A DNA stretch of 46,351 nt. Origin: an uncultured Roseburia sp. Its GTDB lineage: Bacteria; Bacillota; Clostridia; Lachnospirales; Lachnospiraceae. The position numbers and the translations under genes were made by a program. This document shows, piece after piece, positions 7,244 through 16,087 of this stretch. The stretch spans positions 1 through 46,351 of the forward strand of contig CANONN010000027.1 of the NCBI GenBank assembly GCA_947567625.1. Direction: 5' to 3'. Each line of letters opens with the position of its first letter. The first letter of the stretch is position 1. The notes under the pieces were generated by a model. The model searched no databases. It saw only the letters and a program-made list of their open reading frames with translations, and had not been told where the DNA came from.

Positions 7244-9391
7244 CTACACCTCACTTTCTTCCATGCCCAGCTCTTTTGCGGAAAGCTGTGATTTCGCTAT
7301 CTCCCGGTAAATTTCACACTCTGCAAGCAATTGCTGATGTGTCCCCTTGCCGACAATCCTTCCCTCGTGCAGGACAAGAATCTGATCCGCGTGAAGTATC
7401 GTACTGATGCGCTGCGCCACAATGATAACCGTTTTGTCCTTGACCTTATCGGACAATGCCCTGCGAAGCGCCGCGTCCGTCTTCAAATCCAACGCGGAAA
7501 AGCTATCGTCAAAAATAAATATCTGCGGTTCTTTGACAATGGCTCTCGCGATCGCCAGGCGCTGCCGTTGTCCTCCGGAAACATTGGTGCCACCCTGGGC
7601 AACGGCAGATTCGTATTGCTCCGCCTTTTCTTCTATAAAATCCGTGGCCTGGGCAATCGCCGCCGCTTCTTTGACCTGTTCCGCCGTGGCATCCTCTCTG
7701 CCAAAACGCAAATTACTCGCGATGGTACCGGAAAACAGAATCCCTTTCTGCGGCACATAGCCGATTTCATCGCGCAACTCCTCCATGGAAATATTTCTGA
7801 TATCCCTGCCGTCCAACGTGATACTTCCCTCCGTCACATCATACAGCCGCGGAATCAGATTGACTAACGTCGTCTTGCCGCATCCGGTACTGCCGATAAT
7901 CGCGGTTGTCTTACCCGGCTCTGCCACAAAATCAATATCCGCAAGCACATCCGACTCCGCATTGGGATAACGGAAGCTGACATGTGAAAAGTTCACGACT
8001 CCTCTATGCTCCGTGACCGCCTCGGGCTGCTCCTTATCCGCAATCGAGGGGACGGTGCGAATGACCTCGTCTATGCGCTCAGCCGCCACCGCCGCACGCG
8101 GCAGCATAATCGACAACATCGTGAGCATCAAAAACGCCATCACAATCATCATCGAATACGTGAGAAACGCGGTCATAGAGCCGACCTGCATCGACCCGGC
8201 GTCGATATGCTTCGCTCCCACCCAGACGATGCTGATCGTGAGCAGATTCATAATCAACATCATACCCGGCATCATGAACGTCATGACACGGTTGGTAAAC
8301 AGCATCGTCTTTGTCAGCTCCCGGTTAGCGCCGTCAAACCGCTCTTCCTCTTTCTCTTCCCTGCCAAATGCGCGAATCACCGAAAGCCCGGTCAAAATCT
8401 CCCGCGACACCAGGTTGACGCGGTCCACCAGCTTCTGCATCAGCTTGAACTTCGGCATGGTGACGGACATCAGAATAAGTACATAACCGAGTATGACAAG
8501 CAGCGCCAGAATGATAATCCATCCCATGCCGGCGCCGGTCTGCACCACGCGCACGATACCGCCGAGCCCCAGAATCGGCGCATAGGCGATCATGCGAATC
8601 AGCATGGTCGAAACCATCTGAATCTGTTGTATGTCATTGGTGCTGCGGGTAATCAGAGAGGCTGTCGAAAAGCGGTCCATCTCCGCATTGGAAAAGCTCA
8701 CCACCCGCTCGAACGTTTTTTTCCTCAAATCCCTGCCGATGCCGGCGCCGATTCTTGAGCCAAGCAGCCCCACCAGCACGGCCGCCACACCCATCAAAAG
8801 TGCCATGCCGACCATCTTAAGGCCCTCGCGCCACAGATACCCGGTCTGTATTTTTTCCATGTCAAGCCCTGCCGCCTTATCACATCTGACCGCGTAGGCT
8901 GTGCCCATGGACTTTACCAGAGAACTGCCCATCGTATCAAGCGTCGCCTCCATCTGCCCTCTCAGCTCGGATAACTGTCCCTCAGCCGGCGTGCCGCCCT
9001 GCCGCGGAAAATCGCTCTTATCGCCGGCCTCCTCCATATATGACATCACCTGGTAATTCAGCAAAATCGGCAGCAGCAGCTCCTCATCCAGTGCTTCTAG
9101 CTCCTGGCGTGATAAATCCCTGCGCGTATAAATATCCTGCTCTCTTGCAAAACACGCCTCCCATTTCGCCCGTTCCTCATCGGTCATAAACAATTTTGCC
9201 ATCTCATAATCTTCGGCCGTGACAGCCTCCGGTACGATATGGCTCACACCGTTATTCATGATGCCCACATCGATAATATCCGATGTATACGCCGGAAGTG
9301 ACAGATCGCACCACGCCTGCACAACCAGCAGAAGCAACACGGCAATCATCATCTTCCAGTACGGCAGCATGTTTTTAAATATTTTGCCCAT
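7244..9391 (-). CDS. ABC exporter half-transporter, degenerate-site subunit
   Basis: A 715-residue ABC exporter subunit. Walker A is GSTGCGKTT (500-508) and the signature is a canonical VSGGQ. The Walker B motif ends in Asp-Asp (FIFDDSFSALD, Asp629 in place of the catalytic Glu), and the switch His is Gln660 (VAQRIST). These are the changes found in the non-hydrolysing site of heterodimeric exporters. Between the first two membrane helices lies an unusually long, charged insert (about residues 45-185) rich in Glu and Met, predicted to face outside. The start has AAAGGA nine bases upstream. It is the first gene of a two-gene operon. Confidence 0.9.
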   Translation of the reverse strand: MGKIFKNMLPYWKMMIAVLLLLVVQAWCDLSLPAYTSDIIDVGIMNNGVSHIVPEAVTAEDYEMAKLFMTDEERAKWEACFAREQDIYTRRDLSRQELEALDEELLLPILLNYQVMSYMEEAGDKSDFPRQGGTPAEGQLSELRGQMEATLDTMGSSLVKSMGTAYAVRCDKAAGLDMEKIQTGYLWREGLKMVGMALLMGVAAVLVGLLGSRIGAGIGRDLRKKTFERVVSFSNAEMDRFSTASLITRSTNDIQQIQMVSTMLIRMIAYAPILGLGGIVRVVQTGAGMGWIIILALLVILGYVLILMSVTMPKFKLMQKLVDRVNLVSREILTGLSVIRAFGREEKEEERFDGANRELTKTMLFTNRVMTFMMPGMMLIMNLLTISIVWVGAKHIDAGSMQVGSMTAFLTYSMMIVMAFLMLTMLSIMLPRAAVAAERIDEVIRTVPSIADKEQPEAVTEHRGVVNFSHVSFRYPNAESDVLADIDFVAEPGKTTAIIGSTGCGKTTLVNLIPRLYDVTEGSITLDGRDIRNISMEELRDEIGYVPQKGILFSGTIASNLRFGREDATAEQVKEAAAIAQATDFIEEKAEQYESAVAQGGTNVSGGQRQRLAIARAIVKEPQIFIFDDSFSALDLKTDAALRRALSDKVKDKTVIIVAQRISTILHADQILVLHEGRIVGKGTHQQLLAECEIYREIAKSQLSAKELGMEESEV

Positions 9392-9481
9392 AAGTCTAGT
9401 TCCTTTCTCTGTTTCTGGTTCCCCTTATGACTTCCCGTCCCCTGTATCCAGATAATGCCAAAAAGCCATATGACATAAAAT

Positions 9482-9522
9482 AACACCATCAAAACGCAAA
9501 ATCAATACATTCTGACGGTGTT
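9482..9522 (-). terminator. Probable terminator downstream of aroD
   Basis: Arms AACACCATCA (9482-9491) and TGACGGTGTT (9513-9522), with one mismatched pair and a 21-base loop. On the minus strand it lies just after the aroD stop codon and is followed by ATTTTAT. On the plus strand a run of seven T residues follows at 9528-9534. Confidence 0.5.
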
Positions 9523-9550
9523 TATTGTTTTTTTCCCATCTATTTATATT

Positions 9551-10324
9551 TTATTTAGAATTGATACAAGCGGCATCATGGAGCGTTTCCAATATATTTG
9601 CCAGTGTTTCCATCGCAAATTGTCCGGGTGCGCTCGCCACCTTGTGGGCGCCAAAGGTCACACAGGAGCCGAAATATTCTCCGCTGATGCGGCTGACGCT
9701 TCCCACGGCCCCCATAGACATGGTAATGACCGGCACGCCTTTGTGATTCCTCCGAAAACCGTCGGTGACTTCCAACAGCCTTATGACATCCCGGCAGTCC
9801 TTTGGCATGACGGCAAGCTTTACCAGATCGCCCCCCCCGGCCGCCATCTTCTCTAACAGCATGTTCATCACCTCGGACGGCGGGGTCATCTCAAAATCAT
9901 GGTGGGACGCGATCACATGCACTCCCTGTTCTCTGATGCGGCGTATCTTTTTGGCGGGATACTCCTCCGCGAAAAATTCGATATCAATCAAATCCACACA
10001 GTGGGACTCCGCCGCAAGATCGTGCAGATCGTCGAGCAGTTCATGTTCCGGCTCCGCCTCTCCCCCCTGCTTCTGGGTGCGAAATGTGTATAAAAATAGT
10101 TTGTCTTTTACCACACCCTCAATCTCGTTCAAAACCTGGCGTATCTCGTTAAAATCTGCATAGCTGTCAAACGCGTCCACACGCCACTCGATCATGTCGG
10201 CCGCCGCGCTTTTCGCCAGATATGTCACTTCCTCAATAATGTCCGCCTTCTTCTTCTCCATCACAGGCACGCAGATCAACGGTCTGCCCTCGCCCAAATT
10301 CTTTCCTTTCATACATAGCCCCAT
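9551..10324 (-). CDS. aroD: 3-dehydroquinate dehydratase, type I
   Basis: Converts 3-dehydroquinate to 3-dehydroshikimate, the third step of the shikimate pathway. The type I (Schiff-base) enzyme is recognised by IEWRVD near the N-terminus, ASHHDF with the catalytic His, DLVKLAVMP with the Schiff-base Lys, and SVSRISGEYFGSCVTFG with a substrate-binding Arg. ASAPGQ closes the active site. The ATG at 10324 is preferred because AAAGGA lies eight bases upstream and the family begins shortly before the GEGRPLICVP segment; ATG at 10312 is the alternative. The open frame continues upstream to 10447 without family similarity. DAHP synthase, an earlier step, lies just beyond on the other strand. Confidence 0.93.
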   Translation of the reverse strand: MGLCMKGKNLGEGRPLICVPVMEKKKADIIEEVTYLAKSAAADMIEWRVDAFDSYADFNEIRQVLNEIEGVVKDKLFLYTFRTQKQGGEAEPEHELLDDLHDLAAESHCVDLIDIEFFAEEYPAKKIRRIREQGVHVIASHHDFEMTPPSEVMNMLLEKMAAGGGDLVKLAVMPKDCRDVIRLLEVTDGFRRNHKGVPVITMSMGAVGSVSRISGEYFGSCVTFGAHKVASAPGQFAMETLANILETLHDAACINSK

Positions 10325-10494
10325 GCTGCTCATCCTTTCTGCCGTCCGGCAAATCATGTTGTACGCCCTTTCCGGCGCAAATGGTAAAGCTAACCATATA
10401 TTCCATACCTGTACTGGCTTAGCTGTAAAAAATAAACGTCCCCTCATATTTTATTATAGCAAATTACGAAATATTTACAACTGTCCGCCGGATT

Positions 10495-10525
10495 GTAACT
10501 ATGAAGCCGAAGGCGGAATAGTTAC
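10495..10525. repeat. 31-bp palindromic repeat, copy 4
   Basis: Lies between the divergent aroD and DAHP synthase genes, 29 bp upstream of the -35 of the latter. With arms GTAACTAT and ATAGTTAC it is the most symmetrical copy apart from the one at 46321. Confidence 0.9.
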
Positions 10526-10554
10526 CTGGCGTGGGTGCAAATTGTAACTAATAT

Positions 10555-10583
10555 TTGACATTCGGGTTTATTTTCGATAAGAT
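10555..10583 (+). promoter_or_regulatory. Promoter of the DAHP synthase gene
   Basis: TTGACA at 10555-10560 and TAAGAT at 10578-10583, spacer 17 bp. The leader to the start codon is only about 35 bases, too short for a T-box or peptide attenuator. Confidence 0.7.
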
Positions 10584-10624
10584 ATTAGCGGATTTTATAT
10601 CACGCTACGAAAGGAAAACCACAA

Positions 10625-11674
10625 TTGTGTGGAACAGATAAGACTATGAGCTTTCAATTTTTGAATCAATTGCCGTCGCCGGAGGAGATCAAGCGCGACT
10701 ACCCGCTTTCCGACGATCTAAAACAGTTAAAATCAGCGCGCGACCAGGCGATCGCCGACGTCATCACCGGAAAGGACGACCGTTTTCTCGTGATCATCGG
10801 CCCGTGTTCCGCCGACAACGAGGATTCGGTCTGCGATTATGTCAACCGGCTCACAAGCATACAGGAAGAGGTTAAGGACAAGCTTATTCTCATTCCGCGC
10901 ATTTACACAAACAAACCGCGCACGACAGGCGAGGGTTATAAAGGCATCGCCTCTCAGCCGGACCCGGAAAAAGCCCCTGATATGGTCGAGGGCCTGATCG
11001 CCATGCGAAAAATGCATATCCGCGCCATAAAGGAGAGCGGCTTAACCTGTGCAGACGAAATGCTCTACCCCGAAAACTGGGGCTATGTGGAAGACCTGCT
11101 CTCCTATGTCGCAATCGGCGCCCGCTCCGTGGAAGACCAACAGCACCGGCTGACCGTGAGCGGCTTTGACGTCGCCTCCGGCATGAAAAACCCCACCAGC
11201 GGCGATTTTTCGGTGATGCTCAATTCCGTGTATGCCGCCCAGCATCCGCATCACTTTGTGTACCGGGGATATGAGGTGGAAACCAGCGGCAACCCGCTGA
11301 CGCATGTCGTGCTTCGCGGCGCCGTCAACAAACACGGCAACTCCGTACAGAATTATCACTACGAAGATCTGATGCGTCTGTGCGAAATGTATGATAAAAT
11401 GGACCTCGTTTACCCGGCCGCTGTCGTGGACGTCAACCACTCAAACTCCGGCAAGAAATTTAAAGAACAGATTCGCATCGTAAAAGAAATCATGCACAAC
11501 CGACAGGTTTCGCCTGTGATTCGCCGTTTAGTCAAAGGCGTCATGATCGAGAGCTACATTGAGGAAGGCTGCCAAAAGATCGGCGAACACATCTATGGAA
11601 AGTCCATCACAGACCCGTGTCTCGGCTGGAACGACTCTAAAGACCTGATCTACCATATTGCGAAAAACTGCTAA
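10625..11674 (+). CDS. aroF: 3-deoxy-7-phosphoheptulonate (DAHP) synthase, AroG/AroF type
   Basis: Condenses phosphoenolpyruvate with erythrose 4-phosphate, the entry step of aromatic amino acid synthesis. Class I-alpha features are visible: LVIIGPCSADNED with the metal-binding Cys, IPRIYTNKPRTTGEGYKG, GARSVEDQQHR, and VVDVNHSNSGKKF. The length of about 349 residues fits the E. coli AroG type. The TTG at 10625 is chosen because AAAGGA lies nine bases upstream; the ATG at 10646 has no convincing site but would give the more usual N-terminus MSFQFLNQLP, so the start is uncertain. Which aromatic end product controls it cannot be read with confidence. The aroF symbol is a family label, not a specificity claim. 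Confidence 0.93.
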   Translation: MCGTDKTMSFQFLNQLPSPEEIKRDYPLSDDLKQLKSARDQAIADVITGKDDRFLVIIGPCSADNEDSVCDYVNRLTSIQEEVKDKLILIPRIYTNKPRTTGEGYKGIASQPDPEKAPDMVEGLIAMRKMHIRAIKESGLTCADEMLYPENWGYVEDLLSYVAIGARSVEDQQHRLTVSGFDVASGMKNPTSGDFSVMLNSVYAAQHPHHFVYRGYEVETSGNPLTHVVLRGAVNKHGNSVQNYHYEDLMRLCEMYDKMDLVYPAAVVDVNHSNSGKKFKEQIRIVKEIMHNRQVSPVIRRLVKGVMIESYIEEGCQKIGEHIYGKSITDPCLGWNDSKDLIYHIAKNC

Positions 11675-11718
11675 AACGCATATCGCACAAAATATATCTG
11701 CTTATAACGGCATAGAAC

Positions 11719-11759
11719 GAAACAACGGACAGCACGCTTTGCGGGCTGTCCGTTGTTTC
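11719..11759. terminator. Bidirectional terminator between DAHP synthase and the lipoprotein gene
   Basis: Perfect 14-bp inverted repeat (GAAACAACGGACAG at 11719-11732 and its complement at 11746-11759) between converging genes. The stem has A-rich and T-rich outer ends but no long T tract. Confidence 0.75.
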
Positions 11760-11810
11760 ACCATTATGCGGGCACCGGCCCCCTCGGGCCGTTCCCAAAA
11801 TCGCACATCT

Positions 11811-12896
11811 TTACATCTCATCCAGCACTGCCGGCACTTCTTTGACGGTTGCATGCTCCATCAGTAAATCCAGCACTTTTTCCTCCAGAAGCCCATAGCG
11901 GACGGAAAACTCGTCATAGTCCGCAAGAAATTGTTCCACCGACTCATAGTCATTCAACTCGGCCAACTCTTGGGCATATTCGTTAAATTCCTCATCGGAC
12001 ACGGCGATGGAATTCTCGGCAGCGATCGCCTGCACTGCGGTCATGCGGTGCACCTGCGTTAAAATCTCTTCCTCCACGTCCGCCTCCGTCATATCAAACA
12101 GCTCGTATACCTCGTCGATATCCGCGAGGCCGAACATCTCCGCATAATACGAATAATTCTCCTCCACACTGGCGGTACAGTAATCGTAGACTTCCTGCGT
12201 GTAGCTGCCAAACGTCGACTGTTCGATCAGACGGTTGACCAGATTTTCCTGCAATTCGGTCACGCTCTGCTCTTCGTTTGCCTGGGCCAGATCGTCGGCA
12301 ATCTGACTTCTCATATCCTCCTTGGAGGAATAGCCAAGCGTATCTTTGACAAAAGTATCGGTCAGCTCGGGATATTTTTCGCGCGACAGAGCGGAAACTT
12401 TAACCGTGAAATCTACCGTCTGCCCGGCAAAATCGTCGTCTTCAAAAGAATCGTCATAGGATATCGAAAACGCGAGCTCATCCCCGACGGAAACGCCGTC
12501 TATTTTTTTGTCAAACTCAGGCCCGAACTCCTCGTCACCGAGAACAATTTCATAGACCTCCTCGGCAAAATCGAGCAGCAGTTCACCGCCGCTCTCTGCC
12601 GTAAGATAAGCGGAAATATAGTCCCCGGCAACAGCCGGGCCTTCTAATTCCTCATACTCTACATAATCATAGAGCAGTGATTCAATCTCTCCGTCTATGT
12701 CTTCCTCCGACGTCTCATAGATCGGCTTCTCCGCGGAGAGATTGTTGTAGTCACAGAGCGTAACTTCACCGTAGGAAGCGTCGAGCGACAGGTCGGCCAC
12801 ATGGTCTGCCGTTGAGGCTTCTTTGTCTTTGGAGCCGCAGCCGGCCAGGGCGATTGTCATAGCGGTCAATAACAGCAACATATTACGTTTTTTCAT
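11811..12896 (-). CDS. Trigger-factor-like lipoprotein, probable extracytoplasmic peptidyl-prolyl isomerase/chaperone
   Basis: A 361-residue secreted lipoprotein. A signal peptide ends in the lipobox LAGC, placing the lipidated Cys at about residue 20. An FKBP-like segment follows (about 95-175: GPAVAGDYISAYLTAE to GQTVDFTVKVSAL), then a trigger-factor C-terminal helical region (KYPELTDTFVKDTLGYSSKEDMRSQIADDL onward). The ribosome-binding N-terminal domain of true trigger factor is absent and replaced by an acidic linker. It probably helps secreted proteins fold outside the membrane, analogous to PrsA. Unusually rich in Asp and Glu. AGAGGA lies five bases before the ATG. Enzymatic activity is not certain. 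Confidence 0.85.
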   Translation of the reverse strand: MKKRNMLLLLTAMTIALAGCGSKDKEASTADHVADLSLDASYGEVTLCDYNNLSAEKPIYETSEEDIDGEIESLLYDYVEYEELEGPAVAGDYISAYLTAESGGELLLDFAEEVYEIVLGDEEFGPEFDKKIDGVSVGDELAFSISYDDSFEDDDFAGQTVDFTVKVSALSREKYPELTDTFVKDTLGYSSKEDMRSQIADDLAQANEEQSVTELQENLVNRLIEQSTFGSYTQEVYDYCTASVEENYSYYAEMFGLADIDEVYELFDMTEADVEEEILTQVHRMTAVQAIAAENSIAVSDEEFNEYAQELAELNDYESVEQFLADYDEFSVRYGLLEEKVLDLLMEHATVKEVPAVLDEM

Positions 12897-13102
12897 AGGA
12901 ATCCTCTTTTCTAAATGTTATCGTTTTCAAACATAGCTTGTATTATAAAAAACAATTGTGAGAAAGTCATGAAATATTTTAATTTTTTTATTTTTTCTCC
13001 AACTTTCTCAGAAAAAAAGCCCGGAACACACAGTTTCCAAGCTTTCATAAAATTTTTAGCCACAAGCAAACTGCAAAATCACTCTCACGCAGTCTGCATC
13101 AC

Positions 13103-13609
13103 TCACTGTTTATTCAGACAGCAATGCTTATATTTCTTGCCGCTACCGCACGGACAGGGATCGTTGCGTCCCACTTTCTTGCCCACGACAACAGTTCCCG
13201 ATTTTTTTTGCTCGAGGTAAAGCCGCTTTCTCGTCTCCTCGTCATAGATCTGCTCCCACTGCGGAAGATGATACAGCCAGTCCGCCTTGGCATCCACCAT
13301 GTTTTTGTATAGCTTTTCCGTATCAAAAGCGAGACTGACTTTTGTGTTTTCATCCATTGTTTCGATCGGATTGGGCTCGATTAAGCTCTCGTTGATCCCG
13401 TCCAGAAAACCGGTCATATCCATGATACTCAGCTCATATTTGTCGGCCAGCTCCTTTACGGTTCCCTCGACTTTCTCCTCTGGATGCGCCAATAGTTTCT
13501 CGTATACGCCCTTCTCCAAAAGAAAATATCTTTGCCAGAAACGCTCCAGCTCGTTTTTGTTGGTCTCTTCATTATAGGCAACTTTCTGCCACTCTTCTAA
13601 TAATGTCAT
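13103..13609 (-). CDS. SEC-C metal-binding domain protein
   Basis: A 168-residue protein ending in a zinc-binding SEC-C motif, [19 protein letters not shown] (about residues 145-163), the same motif found at the C-terminus of SecA. The first 130 residues are helical and charged with no family I recognise. Stand-alone SEC-C proteins are widespread in Firmicutes and of unknown function; an adaptor role in protein handling or nucleic-acid binding is speculation. GAGG lies about eight bases upstream of the ATG. The next minus-strand gene starts 206 bp downstream; I see no clear terminator between them. Confidence 0.85.
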   Translation of the reverse strand: MTLLEEWQKVAYNEETNKNELERFWQRYFLLEKGVYEKLLAHPEEKVEGTVKELADKYELSIMDMTGFLDGINESLIEPNPIETMDENTKVSLAFDTEKLYKNMVDAKADWLYHLPQWEQIYDEETRKRLYLEQKKSGTVVVGKKVGRNDPCPCGSGKKYKHCCLNKQ

Positions 13610-13712
13610 ATCCCATTCCTCGGTTTCTCATTCATATTTGTTTCCATACACAACCATTATATCAGAACCTGTCCCAAAATACAAAATATTTTTATCTTTT
13701 TTCATTTTACGG

Positions 13713-13742
13713 TTGACGGGCTTGGTCATTCTCCGCTACAAT
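13713..13742 (+). promoter_or_regulatory. Promoter of the small membrane protein gene
   Basis: TTGACG at 13713-13718 and TACAAT at 13737-13742 with an 18-bp spacer, about 40 bases before the AAAGGA ribosome binding site. Confidence 0.7.
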
Positions 13743-13790
13743 GGGCACAGCAACGATAGTCTGTGGCATCATTTACGGAAAGGAACCCCT

Positions 13791-14006
13791 ATGAAAAAAG
13801 TAAAACGTATTTTAGCGCTGGCAGGCGTCCTCTTACTGGCCGGGCTCTATCTATCCACCCTTGTGTGCGCGCTGGCTGCCAAGGAGCATTACATGCAGCT
13901 GCTTAAAACTTCTGTCTATGCGACTGTGGTCATCCCCGTACTCCTGTGGACTTACTCGTTCATCTATAAACTGCTCCACCCCAGGCGGGAGGATACCGAC
14001 GACTAA
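13791..14006 (+). CDS. Small two-helix membrane protein of unknown function
   Basis: A 71-residue protein with two predicted membrane segments: about residues 7-28 (ILALAGVLLLAGLYLSTLVCAL) and 41-60 (SVYATVVIPVLLWTYSFIYKL), flanked by basic residues, with a charged tail HPRREDTDD. The ATG at 13791 is selected because AAAGGA stands seven bases upstream and a good promoter precedes it; longer upstream frames have neither. It ends four bases before the stop of the convergent HAD gene. I recognise no family. Confidence 0.7.
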   Translation: MKKVKRILALAGVLLLAGLYLSTLVCALAAKEHYMQLLKTSVYATVVIPVLLWTYSFIYKLLHPRREDTDD

Positions 14007-14010
14007 GCGT

Positions 14011-14643
14011 TCACTGCCCTGTGCGTTTTGCCCCATGTTCTGTTTTCACTCCCAGGGACGCAAGATCGCGCAGCGCCTGCGCATAGGAAGTAAAATGTAC
14101 GGCATGGATTCCCTCCCGCCTGGCGGCTTCAATATTGTCTGGCCGGTCATCCACAAACACACTCTCCTCCGGCTCCAGGCGGTATTTGTCGAGCAGCGCC
14201 CGGTAGATCGCGGGTTCCGGTTTGACCGCCTGCACCTGAAAAGAGAATACCGCACCGTCCACCTCCTCCAGGAAACATAATTCCTCTTTTGTATGCTCGT
14301 ATGTCCATGCGGCATAATTCGATAAAATATACACCCGATAACCTGCGGCCTTTAACGACCTCACCCACGGCAGCGTGTACGGATAGCGCGAAATGGCAAG
14401 CCCGATATGCTCCCAAAACAGCCGCAGTTCGTTCTCATATTGCGGAATTTTGCTGATAAACAGGGCAAGCTGCCGCTCCGGCGGACATGCGCTTCTGTCG
14501 TATTCATTCCAATCAGAAGAACGCACCGTGGCATCCGCCACCGCCTCTTTCACTGCCCCGGTGATACCGAGCTGCTCAAACGCCCTGTCGCAGTCCCATT
14601 CTACCAATACCTTTCCCACATCAAAGATTATATTTTTTATCAT
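14011..14643 (-). CDS. HAD-superfamily hydrolase, YihX-like
   Basis: A 210-residue haloacid-dehalogenase-fold protein. Motif I is IIFDVGKVLVEWD, where the usual second Asp is Gly as in the YihX/epoxide-hydrolase-like subgroup. Motif II is the Ser of YILSNYA, motif III the Lys of VKPEPAIY, and motif IV FVDDRPDNI. A helical cap lies between motifs I and II. Relatives include the sugar phosphatase YihX; the substrate here cannot be read. It is downstream of purA on the same strand with a 115-bp gap, so co-transcription is possible but not shown. Confidence 0.85.
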   Translation of the reverse strand: MIKNIIFDVGKVLVEWDCDRAFEQLGITGAVKEAVADATVRSSDWNEYDRSACPPERQLALFISKIPQYENELRLFWEHIGLAISRYPYTLPWVRSLKAAGYRVYILSNYAAWTYEHTKEELCFLEEVDGAVFSFQVQAVKPEPAIYRALLDKYRLEPEESVFVDDRPDNIEAARREGIHAVHFTSYAQALRDLASLGVKTEHGAKRTGQ

Positions 14644-14758
14644 CCTCGTTCTCTTTTCGTATGCTGCGCGCCGAAGTTTTGTAATCGTTCAGTCTGGCTT
14701 CCCTGTTACTTAGTTTTGTGCCCGTACTTTTCAAACACCGGTACAGACAAATTTTATG

Positions 14759-16042
14759 TTATGATTTGCTGCGGTATATAATATCCTCCCTGCCCGGTCC
14801 ATTGGAGACCATGGTGATCGGATATCCGATCTGCTCTTCGATAAACTCCACATAATTTCTGCAATTCTGGGGCAAATCCTCATAGTTCTTAATCCCGCGG
14901 ATATCGCACTTCCATCCGGGCAGTGTCTTTAACACCGGTTTCGCCTTCTCCAATCTGGACGTCGTGGGGAAATCGGTGATGACTTCACCGTCGATCTCGT
15001 ATCCGACACACACCGGAATCTCATCGAGATATCCGAGCACATCCAATACCGTAAACGCCACATCCGTCGTTCCCTGCAGACGGCAGCCATATTTGCTTGC
15101 CACACAGTCAAACCATCCCATACGCCTTGGCCGCCCTGTAGTAGCCCCAAACTCGCCGCCGTCTCCGCCGCGGCGTCTGAGCTCATCGGCCTCTTCGCCA
15201 AAGATTTCGCTGACAAAAGCGCCAGCCCCCACTGCGGAGGAGTACGCTTTGCACACAGTAATAATCTGCTTAATCTCATAGGGAGGAATCCCCGCCCCGA
15301 TAGCGCCGTATGCCGCCAGTGTCGAAGACGAAGTAACCATCGGATAAATACCGTGATCGGGGTCTTTTAACGTGCCCAACTGCCCTTCGAGCAGTATCGT
15401 CTTGCCTTCTTTGATCGCCGTATCCAAAAATGCGGACACATCGCACACATAGGGCGCGATCCTGTCGCGGTAATCGTGCAGGGTATCCAGCAATTCACCC
15501 GCGTCAATTAACGGTTTGTGATAAAAATGTTCAAACAAAACATTTTTCATCTCCACAACGCGGGCAACTTTCTCCCTCAAAAGCTCCTCGTCAAACAACT
15601 CGCTGACCTGAAAACCGATCTTTGCATACTTATCGGAATAAAACGGCGCGATGCCGGATTTGGTCGAGCCAAAAGACTTGCCGGCAAGCCGCTCCTCCTC
15701 ATACTGATCTAACAGGATATGGTACGGCATCACCACCTGCGCGCGATCCGACACCAGAATCTTAGGCATCGGCACGTTCCGGTCCACAATGGACTGAATC
15801 TCCTCCATCAAAATGGGAATATTTAAGGCCACACCGTTTCCGATAATACTGGTCGTATGGCCGTAAAAAACGCCCGACGGCAAGGTGTGAAGGGCAAATT
15901 TCCCGTAATTGTTTACGATTGTATGGCCCGCGTTGGCGCCCCCCTGAAAACGAACGATGATATCGGCCTCCTTGGCCAACGTATCGGTAATCTTACCTTT
16001 TCCTTCGTCCCCCCAATTTGCTCCCACTACTGCTTTTACCAT
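14759..16042 (-). CDS. purA: Adenylosuccinate synthetase
   Basis: Makes adenylosuccinate from IMP and aspartate with GTP, the first committed step to AMP. The 427-residue protein begins VKAVVGANWGDEGKGKITD, the GTP-binding P-loop with the catalytic Asp and His (GGANAGHT follows). TGRPRRMGWFDCVASKYG and the C-terminal VSNGPGREDIIY are also family marks. It lies 45 bp downstream of the DegV gene on the same strand, so Nudix-DegV-purA may be one transcript. Confidence 0.96.
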   Translation of the reverse strand: MVKAVVGANWGDEGKGKITDTLAKEADIIVRFQGGANAGHTIVNNYGKFALHTLPSGVFYGHTTSIIGNGVALNIPILMEEIQSIVDRNVPMPKILVSDRAQVVMPYHILLDQYEEERLAGKSFGSTKSGIAPFYSDKYAKIGFQVSELFDEELLREKVARVVEMKNVLFEHFYHKPLIDAGELLDTLHDYRDRIAPYVCDVSAFLDTAIKEGKTILLEGQLGTLKDPDHGIYPMVTSSSTLAAYGAIGAGIPPYEIKQIITVCKAYSSAVGAGAFVSEIFGEEADELRRRGGDGGEFGATTGRPRRMGWFDCVASKYGCRLQGTTDVAFTVLDVLGYLDEIPVCVGYEIDGEVITDFPTTSRLEKAKPVLKTLPGWKCDIRGIKNYEDLPQNCRNYVEFIEEQIGYPITMVSNGPGREDIIYRSKS

Positions 16043-16087
16043 CTGCTTATCCTCCTATGGTCTATAAATTATTTTATCGAAACGGCG

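Noticed and set aside
10325-10447. N-terminal extension of aroD by about 41 residues
   Set aside because: No similarity to the family, no ribosome binding site at the outer start, and AAAGGA is correctly placed for the internal ATG at 10324.
10526-10624. Possible T-box or tryptophan/phenylalanine attenuator upstream of DAHP synthase
   Set aside because: Only about 35 bases lie between the promoter and the start codon, with no stem series, no T-box motif and no terminator hairpin.
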